DNA of 64,000 nucleotides from Paraburkholderia panacisoli (GTDB taxonomy: Bacteria > Pseudomonadota > Gammaproteobacteria > Burkholderiales > Burkholderiaceae), in NCBI RefSeq assembly GCF_008369935.1, contig NZ_VTUZ01000001.1, forward strand, positions 186,001-250,000. The letters are read 5' to 3'. Numbering within the stretch: the first letter of the stretch is position 1; each line of letters begins with the position of its first letter. Shown here one piece after another: positions 58,647 through 64,000 of the stretch. A program made the translations under genes and the position numbers. The notes under the pieces were generated by a model that searched no databases, was not told the DNA's origin, and was given only the letters and a program-made list of their open reading frames with translations.

Positions 58647-58685
58647 ACGACCATTGGACATAGTGAGGGTGCGACCATCGGACAT
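58647..58685. promoter_or_regulatory. Tandem operator-like sites E and F
   Basis: Site E ACGAC-CATTG-GACAT (58647-58661) and site F GCGAC-CATCG-GACAT (58671-58685). Their starts are 24 bp apart, about two helical turns. They share spacing and left half with palindromes A and B and lie upstream of the 58608 start. Confidence 0.55.
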
Positions 58686-58773
58686 AGCGCCGACTTCGGA
58701 ACGAAACGCGGCAAAATCACGCGCCTATCACACGCTGGCCATGCAAGTAATTGATATATAACGAGTTTGGTTG

Positions 58774-58789
58774 CCGGTCCCCGGCACCA
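58774..58789 (+). repeat. attR core
   Basis: Exact 16-base copy (CCGGTCCCCGGCACCA) of the tRNA-Leu 3' end at 14603-14618, with no tRNA body upstream. It marks the right end of the prophage. Confidence 0.9.
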
Positions 58790-59255
58790 TAGGCATGTTC
58801 GCAGAGTCGTGCGGAACGCTTCGTTCCCTCGTCAATCCAAGTACTCGTGCTTGATTCGCGCGCTTCGTCCGGTGGCGGTTTTTAGCGGTTTGTGCGTCTT
58901 TTGCAGCTAAGACCCCCATAACGGCCTCAAGCAGTCTTGCCGGTAGCGCGTCCCCACCCTCCGTCCGGCGCCAAAGCGACGAAATCCGTTATCGTTGCAG
59001 GACGGAAAATCGAACCGCTCACCCGGCAAAGCGCCCACGGATCTGCTCCGGCCCCAGTGTGTCCGGCATCATTCATAAGCTCTGCTTGCGCGACCCGGCC
59101 TTTTCAATCGCTCATGAGCCGCTTGCCTTCTCCAACGCCTACACCGCGCCAGCCCGAATCGTGCGGCCGCTGTAGCCAGAAGGGAAGGCGCCAGAGTCCC
59201 GGACGCTTCAGCACATCATGTGTACATTGTCACAACAACTGCCGCTCATCGAGTT
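58790..59255. other. Intergenic chromosomal region after the prophage
   Basis: 466 bases between attR and the glycosyltransferase gene. I see no gene, tRNA or clear terminator; frames here lack a recognisable product. In the unintegrated genome this would directly follow tRNA-Leu. Confidence 0.5.
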
Positions 59256-60104
59256 ATGAAAAAAGTCTCCATTATTGTTCCGTGCTTCAACCAGCAGGAA
59301 TTCATCGCGGAAACGCTTGATTCGGTATTGCACCAGAGCTACGGCCATTGGGAGTGCATTATCGTGGACGACGGCTCGACCGATGGTTCAGCGGCTGTCA
59401 TCGAGCAATATGTGAAGAAGGATCGCCGCTTCCAGTCTTTCAAAAAAGCGAATGGCGGTGTCGCGGCCGCGCGCAACCTCGGCTTTGCGCAAGCGAGCGG
59501 TGAATTGTTCGTACCGCTCGATGGCGACGACAAGATCCATCCGGACTTTCTGCAGCGGGCCGTCGACTGCTTCAACACGCACCCCGATACGGATCTCATC
59601 CACACCGGGACGCAGCGCATCGGCGAATCGCGCAAAATCTGGCGCCTGCCTGCGTACAGCTATGAAAAGCTGCTTTGGCAAAACATGATCGTCAACACGA
59701 CCATGTACCGGCGTGAAGCATTCTTCGGCGTGGGCGGCTATGCGTCCGAAATGGTTCACGGCTTCGAGGATTGGGAGTTCTACGTCAGGCTCCTGAACCC
59801 GAAGTCCAGGGTTCGCTTTGTCGATGCCCCGCTGTACCTCTATCGTGTGAAGAAAAATTCGCGGTCGACCGAACTGGTGGCATTGGGGAAGGTCGAGGAA
59901 TCGCAGCGCCTCATCTATACACGCAACCGCGCGAAATATGACGAGTGCCTGGAGAACCCGATCAGTATTTTCGGCAAGCGCATGAAGGAGTTCGCGCCGT
60001 TCTATTCGTCGCGCTACAGGCGAACGCTTCGTTACGTGCATATCGTTTATGGTGCCGTGACCGCTACGCTACTGGTCGTCGTCGCGGGACTGCTGGCGCA
60101 CTGA
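59256..60104 (+). CDS. Family 2 glycosyltransferase
   Basis: 282 residues. GT-A fold: VSIIVPCFNQQEFIAETLDSVLHQSY (4-29), IIVDDGSTDGS (35-45), ANGGVAAARNLG (66-76), metal-binding FVPLDGDDKIHPDF (85-98) and the acceptor-side FEDWEFYVRLL. A membrane helix closes the protein (VHIVYGAVTATLLVVVAGLLA). It adds a sugar to a surface polysaccharide or lipid; the target is not clear from context because it stands alone. Start ATG 59256; an in-frame ATG at 59220 lacks a ribosome site. Confidence 0.9.
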   Translation: MKKVSIIVPCFNQQEFIAETLDSVLHQSYGHWECIIVDDGSTDGSAAVIEQYVKKDRRFQSFKKANGGVAAARNLGFAQASGELFVPLDGDDKIHPDFLQRAVDCFNTHPDTDLIHTGTQRIGESRKIWRLPAYSYEKLLWQNMIVNTTMYRREAFFGVGGYASEMVHGFEDWEFYVRLLNPKSRVRFVDAPLYLYRVKKNSRSTELVALGKVEESQRLIYTRNRAKYDECLENPISIFGKRMKEFAPFYSSRYRRTLRYVHIVYGAVTATLLVVVAGLLAH

Positions 60105-60260
60105 GACTGTAATCGCCTTGCGCCGTCATTCATGCCGGTGGCGATCTGCCCAGCGTCAATTTTTTGAACGGCCCCGTCCCCCTTTGCGTGCCATAATCAC
60201 ACCCAGAACGTTTTTTCGACCACCCGATGGTCGCACAGGCGGCTACCTGATCCTCGAAGG

Positions 60261-60425
60261 TCTTTCGACGAGAAGCAGCTCGATGAATTGTGGAATGCCT
60301 ACGAGAAAGCGATCGAGACGGGTGGATTGAAACCGTCAGTCGAGCCGCTGTTCGCTGACGATACGCTGCCGTCCTGGCGCCCAGGCGATCGTCGTCAGTC
60401 GTGCAGCCGAAGTCCGATTCGCTGA
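60261..60425 (+). pseudogene. Remnant resembling the N-terminal part of a phytanoyl-CoA dioxygenase
   Basis: The frame reads SFDEKQLDELWNAYEKAIE, TGGLKPSVEPLFADDTLPS, then loses similarity and stops at 60425. The first 38 residues resemble PhyH-family N-termini; no start codon with a proper N-terminus and no iron-binding motif remain. Best read as a decayed fragment; the family guess is based on a short match from memory. Confidence 0.35.
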
Positions 60426-60444
60426 TGCGGTCCTGCACGAGTCC

Positions 60445-60963
60445 ATGCAAAGCTCCACCATGTCTCACCTCAAATATCTGACCGGCTACCCACCCGTATT
60501 GCAGGAGAAGGTCAAGAAACTGATCGCCGGCGAGCAGCTTGGCGCCTATCTCGCTGAGCGTTATCCCAACACGCACGACGTGCAGACAGACCGCGCGCTC
60601 TACGCGTACTGCGCCGAGCTGAAACGCGAACACCTGCGTAGCGCGGAGCAGATCGACAAAGTGACCTACGACAGCAAGCTCGACGTCGTGCGCCACGCGT
60701 TGGGCCTGCACACGAGCATCTCGCGCGTGCAGGGCGGCAAGCTGAAGGCGAAGAAGGAAATCCGCATTGCGTCGCTATTCAAATCGGCGGCGCCGGAGTT
60801 TCTGAAGATGATCGTGGTGCACGAACTCGCGCATCTGAAAGAGAGCGATCACAACAAGGCGTTCTATCGTCTCTGCGAGTTCATGCAGCCGGGCTACCAC
60901 CAGATCGAATTCGATTTGCGTCTTTATCTGACGCATCGCGATCTGACGAAGAAGCAAGCGTAA
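60445..60963 (+). CDS. YgjP-like metallopeptidase domain protein (DUF45 / M48-like)
   Basis: 172 residues. The zinc motif HELAHLKESDH (His126, Glu127, His130, His136) is in VVHELAHLKESDHNKAFYRLCEF, as in YgjP. YgjP/DUF45 proteins were first thought to be metalloproteases, and some have UTP-related or rRNA-processing roles; this one is shorter at the N-terminus than E. coli YgjP. ATG 60445 and ATG 60460 are both possible starts. Encoded convergently with the oxidoreductase gene (19-bp gap). Confidence 0.85.
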   Translation: MQSSTMSHLKYLTGYPPVLQEKVKKLIAGEQLGAYLAERYPNTHDVQTDRALYAYCAELKREHLRSAEQIDKVTYDSKLDVVRHALGLHTSISRVQGGKLKAKKEIRIASLFKSAAPEFLKMIVVHELAHLKESDHNKAFYRLCEFMQPGYHQIEFDLRLYLTHRDLTKKQA

Positions 60964-60982
60964 CGCGCTTTCGAGACGCCAG

Positions 60983-63316
60983 TCAGGCCGCCATCGCGCC
61001 GGCTTCCACCACCGACGCTTTCAACAGCACCGGAATCGACTTCGAAGTCGGCGTGCCCGCGCCATCGGCTACCGAAGACAGCGGCACCAGCGGATTCGTC
61101 TCCGGATAATAGGCGCCGAGACAGCCGCGCGGAATGTCGTACTCCACCAGCAGAAAGCCGTCGGCGTGACGCTCGATCCCGTCGGCCCACACGCTCGTGA
61201 TATCCACCCGCTGTCCCGCGACGAAACCCAGCATCGCGAGATCGTCCTTGTTGGCGAACAGCACGCGGCGCTGTCCGTACACGCCGCGATAACGGTCGTC
61301 GAGGCCGTAGATCGTGGTGTTGTACTGATCGTGCGAGCGCGTCGTCATCAGCGTCATCAGACGATCGCCGTGCTGCTTGCGCGCTTCGTGAATCGGCGTG
61401 GCCACGTCGATCGCATGCACGAGGAACTGCGCCTTGCCGCTCGGCGTTTTCCAGATGCGCTCGCGCGAAGGCACGCCCAGGTGAAAGCCGCCGGGATGCT
61501 TCAGGCGCTCGTTGTAGTCGTGGAAGCCGTCGATCACCTGCGCGATGCCGTCGCGAATCAGCGAGTAATCCGCTGCTTGCGCGAGCCAATCCACCTTGCC
61601 GCTGCCGAGCGTCGCATGCGCCATCCGCGCGACGATCGCAATCTCCGACAGCAGATTCTCCGACGCCGGCTTGTTCATCCCATACGAGATGTGCACCATG
61701 CTCATCGAATCCTCGACGCTCACGCCTTGCGCGACGCCGTTCTGCAAATCGATCTCCGTGCGTCCCAAGGTCGGCAGGATCAGCGCGTCGCGTCCGTGTA
61801 CGAGGTGGCTGCGGTTCAGCTTGGTCGTGATGTGCACGGTCAGCTCGCACGAGCGCATCGCTTCCCACGTGCGCGGCGTGTCCGGCGTCGCGATCGAAAA
61901 ATTGCCGCCGAGGCCGATGAACACCTTCACCTTGCCGTCGAGCATCGCCTGAATCGTGTTGACCACATCGAGCCCGTGCTCACGCGGCGGCTCGAAATCG
62001 TAGACCGCGCCGAGCTGGTCGAGAAACGCCTGAGTCGGCTGTTCCTCGATGCCGACCGTGCGGTCGCCCTGCACGTTCGAGTGTCCGCGCACCGGGCACA
62101 GCCCCGCGCCGCGCCGGCCGATATTGCCGCGCATCATCATCAGGTTCGACAGTATCTGCACGGTCGGCACCGAGTTCTTGTGCTGCGTGAGGCCCATGCC
62201 CCACGTCGAGATCACCGCGCGCCCTTTCACGTAGATGTCGGCGAGCTTCAACACGTCGTCGAACGGCACGCCCGCTTCGGCGACGATGGTGTCCCAGCTT
62301 TCGGCGCGCAGGTCGTCGGCGAACGCTTCGAAGCCCACCGTGTGTTCGGCGATGAAGCCGACGTCCAGCACGCGCTCGAGACCGGAGGCAAGCGCTTCGT
62401 CGTCGAGTTCGATCACGCGCTTGGCGACCCCCTTGATCAGCGCGAAGTCGCCGCCGACCTTCGGCCGGATGAACACGGAGCTGATCTTCGTGCTGCCCAT
62501 CGTCAGCATTTCCACCGGATGCTGCGGGCTCGCGAAGCGCTCCAGCCCGCGCTCCTTCAGCGGATTGATCGACACGATGGTGGCGCCGCGCTTCGCGCAC
62601 TCGCGCAGTTCGCCGAGCATGCGCGGATGGTTGGTGGCCGGATTCTGGCCGAAGATCAGCAGCGTGTCGGCGTGTTCGAAGTCGTCGAGCGTCACCGTGC
62701 CCTTGCCGATGCCGACCGTATGCGGCAAGCCGCGGCTGGTCGCTTCGTGGCACATGTTCGAGCAGTCGGGGAAGTTGTTGGTGCCGTACATCCGCACGAA
62801 CAACTGGTACAGGAACGCGGCTTCGTTGCTGGCACGGCCCGAGGTATAGAACGCGGCGCGGTTCGGATCGTCGAGGCGCTTCAGGTGGCTCGCGATCAGA
62901 TCGAACGCTTCGTCCCAGCCGATCGGCACGTAGCGGTCGGAGAGCGCGTCGTAGACGAGCGGGTCGGTCAGGCGGCCGTGCTGTTCCAGCTCGAAATCCG
63001 GCTGCGTCATCAGCTCCTCGACCGTATGCTGCCCGAAAAACGCGGGCGTCACGCGCTTGCTGGTCGCCTCGGCGGCCACCGCCTTGACGCCGTTTTCACA
63101 GAACTCGAAGGTGGACGCGTGCTCGCGATCCGGCCACGCGCAGCCGGGGCAGTCGAAGCCGTCCGGCTGGTTCTGCTTGAGCAGCGTGCGGTAGTTGCCG
63201 CCGGTGACCTTTTCCTTGATCAGGTTGATGGCAACGTACTTCAGCGCGCCCCAGCCGGCGGCCGGGTGCTTGTAGGGTTCGATGCGGGGTTCGACGCGTG
63301 CTTCGGATTTCTTCAT
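60983..63316 (-). CDS. FdhF/YdeP-family molybdopterin oxidoreductase
   Basis: 777 residues. N-terminal CPGC (Cys56/Cys59) in GFDCPGCAWPD, then molybdopterin-binding motifs (RAAFYTSGRASNEAAFLYQLFVR, NFPDCSNMCHEATSRGL, LIFGQNPATNHPRM, GMGLTQHKNSVPTVQILSNLMMMRGNIGRRGAGLCPVRGHSNVQGD) and the C-terminal cofactor-binding region (MTTRSHDQYNTTIYGLDDRYRGV). This is the YdeP (TIGR01701-type) group of DMSO reductase relatives; in E. coli YdeP is linked to acid resistance. The redox partner and substrate are unknown. Confidence 0.93.
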   Translation of the reverse strand: MKKSEARVEPRIEPYKHPAAGWGALKYVAINLIKEKVTGGNYRTLLKQNQPDGFDCPGCAWPDREHASTFEFCENGVKAVAAEATSKRVTPAFFGQHTVEELMTQPDFELEQHGRLTDPLVYDALSDRYVPIGWDEAFDLIASHLKRLDDPNRAAFYTSGRASNEAAFLYQLFVRMYGTNNFPDCSNMCHEATSRGLPHTVGIGKGTVTLDDFEHADTLLIFGQNPATNHPRMLGELRECAKRGATIVSINPLKERGLERFASPQHPVEMLTMGSTKISSVFIRPKVGGDFALIKGVAKRVIELDDEALASGLERVLDVGFIAEHTVGFEAFADDLRAESWDTIVAEAGVPFDDVLKLADIYVKGRAVISTWGMGLTQHKNSVPTVQILSNLMMMRGNIGRRGAGLCPVRGHSNVQGDRTVGIEEQPTQAFLDQLGAVYDFEPPREHGLDVVNTIQAMLDGKVKVFIGLGGNFSIATPDTPRTWEAMRSCELTVHITTKLNRSHLVHGRDALILPTLGRTEIDLQNGVAQGVSVEDSMSMVHISYGMNKPASENLLSEIAIVARMAHATLGSGKVDWLAQAADYSLIRDGIAQVIDGFHDYNERLKHPGGFHLGVPSRERIWKTPSGKAQFLVHAIDVATPIHEARKQHGDRLMTLMTTRSHDQYNTTIYGLDDRYRGVYGQRRVLFANKDDLAMLGFVAGQRVDITSVWADGIERHADGFLLVEYDIPRGCLGAYYPETNPLVPLSSVADGAGTPTSKSIPVLLKASVVEAGAMAA

Positions 63317-63496
63317 GATCTTGCCGCTGGATAAGGCTTGGCGCGCGTGGATAGCGCGCTTTAAGCCGATGCCTGCAAGCCTACTGTGTTCCGAAAAGTG
63401 CGCTGCATACAGAAAATCGGAAAGGGAAGGGATACAGTTGGATGATTTCTGTCATAGACTGGCGTTCCGAACGCCGCTTTTGTTTGACCCCAGCCC

Positions 63497-64000
63497 TTGA
63501 AACTCTACGAAAAGCTCGCCGATGACATGACCGAAGCCGTGCGCCGCGGCGTGTTCGCAGCCGGCGAGCGGATTCCGTCGGTGCGCCAGGCGAGCCAGCA
63601 GCACGGCGTGAGCATCAAGACGGTGTTGCACGCGTATGCGTTGCTGGAAAGCCGGGGGATCGTCGAGACGCGGCCGCAGTCCGGCTATTTCGTGCGCGAC
63701 GCCGCCGCGCGGGCGCTCGCGCCCAACGCCTCGCCCTCGGGCCCGGACTTGGGGCGGCAACCCGGCCGCGACACGCCGCCGGTGGCCGCCGAAGTGGACG
63801 TGAGCCGGCTGGTGCTGTCGACGCTGCGCAGCATCCGCGCGCACGACGCGGTGCCGTTCGGCTCACCGTATCCCGACCCGTCGCTGTTCCCGTGGCGGCG
63901 CATCAACCAGTACGCGAACGCGATCGCGCGCCGTCAGGCAAGCTGGAATCTGATCGACGACCTGCCGCCGGGCAACCCCGAACTGATCCGGCAGATCGCG
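63497..64000 (+). CDS. MocR-type (GntR-HTH plus aminotransferase-like) regulator, N-terminal part
   Basis: At least 168 residues, cut by the window edge. TTG start at 63497; the frame is closed by a stop 4 codons upstream, so no longer start exists. LYEKLADDMTEAVRRGVFAAGERIPSVRQASQQHGVSIKTVLHAYALLESRGIVETRPQSGYFVRD is a GntR winged helix. The following PFGSPYPDPSLFPWRRINQYANAIARRQASWN and the PPGNPELI segment open the fold-type I aminotransferase domain of MocR/PdxR proteins, which binds PLP. It diverges from the oxidoreductase gene by 180 bases. Confidence 0.92.
   Translation, partial: MKLYEKLADDMTEAVRRGVFAAGERIPSVRQASQQHGVSIKTVLHAYALLESRGIVETRPQSGYFVRDAAARALAPNASPSGPDLGRQPGRDTPPVAAEVDVSRLVLSTLRSIRAHDAVPFGSPYPDPSLFPWRRINQYANAIARRQASWNLIDDLPPGNPELIRQIA

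Larger units (their letters stand above)
14603..58789. mobile_element. Complete-looking HK97-head, long-tailed (siphovirus) prophage, about 44.2 kb
   Basis: The element is bounded by 16-bp direct repeats, one being the 3' end of tRNA-Leu. Inside are integrase and excisionase-like genes, a recombination and replication module, an HK97-type head module, a lambda/GTA-like non-contractile tail module and a lysis cassette. No transposase, stop-interrupted or shifted phage gene was seen, so it may be functional. The left early operon runs leftward, replication and late genes run rightward, and a leftward accessory arm lies at the right end. Cargo genes sit at about 26.1-30.2 kb and 54.8-58.6 kb. 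Confidence 0.93.

Noticed and set aside
60217..60233. CGACC ... GGTCG palindrome outside the prophage, like the right-arm operators
   Set aside because: The spacing differs (9 rather than 5 bases between the CGAC/GTCG cores) and it is in chromosomal DNA; probably coincidence.
61166..63334. 722-codon rightward open frame across the FdhF/YdeP gene
   Set aside because: It is fully antisense to a conserved oxidoreductase; the product is Arg/His/Val-rich with no domain, a common artefact in GC-rich genes.

Overview
The window is GC-rich and looks like a Burkholderiaceae chromosome, most likely Paraburkholderia. The evidence is the codon use, the types of chromosomal genes (tandem DUF1328 proteins, DUF4397 lipoprotein, FdhF/YdeP oxidoreductase, MocR regulator) and a siphovirus prophage of the kind found in Burkholderia. 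This assignment is inference from sequence character; no search was run.

Left chromosomal arm (1-14,500): an edge-truncated 2,4-dienoyl-CoA reductase; a DUF4397 lipoprotein; an entericidin-like lipoprotein; a NarX-type histidine kinase with a NarL-type regulator and a receiver-only protein nearby (two DUF1328 membrane proteins and a ferritin-like protein lie between them); an MFS transporter; and a tightly overlapping ABC-importer operon (binding protein, two permeases, ATPase) followed by a GpdQ-like phosphodiesterase. Upstream of the importer lies a LacI-family regulator with two likely operators before its own start.

Prophage (14,603-58,789, about 44.2 kb): inserted in the 3' end of tRNA-Leu(TAA). 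A 16-bp direct repeat of the tRNA 3' end, including CCA, marks both ends. The left arm has a rightward integrase meeting a long leftward early operon that ends in an excisionase-like gene. That operon carries a YqaJ-type exonuclease, a candidate annealing protein and several small unknowns. From a control region near 21.8 kb the other early genes run rightward: a Cro-like protein, a replication protein whose gene contains eighteen 12-bp iteron-like repeats (probable origin), a probable helicase-loader-like protein, a MazG-like protein, a RusA resolvase and a Q-position regulator. A cargo block (26.1-30.2 kb) follows with a membrane protein, a lipoprotein, a lone receiver protein, a DUF2092 protein and a disordered secreted protein.

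The late operon (30.5-54.8 kb) has the HK97 head order: HNH, ParB-DUF4417, terminase small and large subunits, portal, S49 protease, capsid, connectors. It continues with a long non-contractile tail: tube, two chaperone frames joined by a textbook A AAA AAC slippery site, tape measure, DUF2460, DUF2163, NlpC/P60, J-like hub, fibre. Lysis genes follow (GH108 muramidase, 3TM holin, coiled-coil membrane protein). The right arm is leftward: a prophage-borne RsbRD-type histidine kinase, a small XRE protein and a run of small genes. Six copies of a palindrome with core ACGAC-N5-GTCGT lie in the non-coding gaps and gene edges of this arm, suggesting an operator set. No classical CI repressor is visible.

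Right chromosomal arm (58,790-64,000): a family-2 glycosyltransferase, a short remnant resembling phytanoyl-CoA dioxygenase, a YgjP-like metallopeptidase, an FdhF/YdeP molybdopterin oxidoreductase and the start of a MocR-type regulator.
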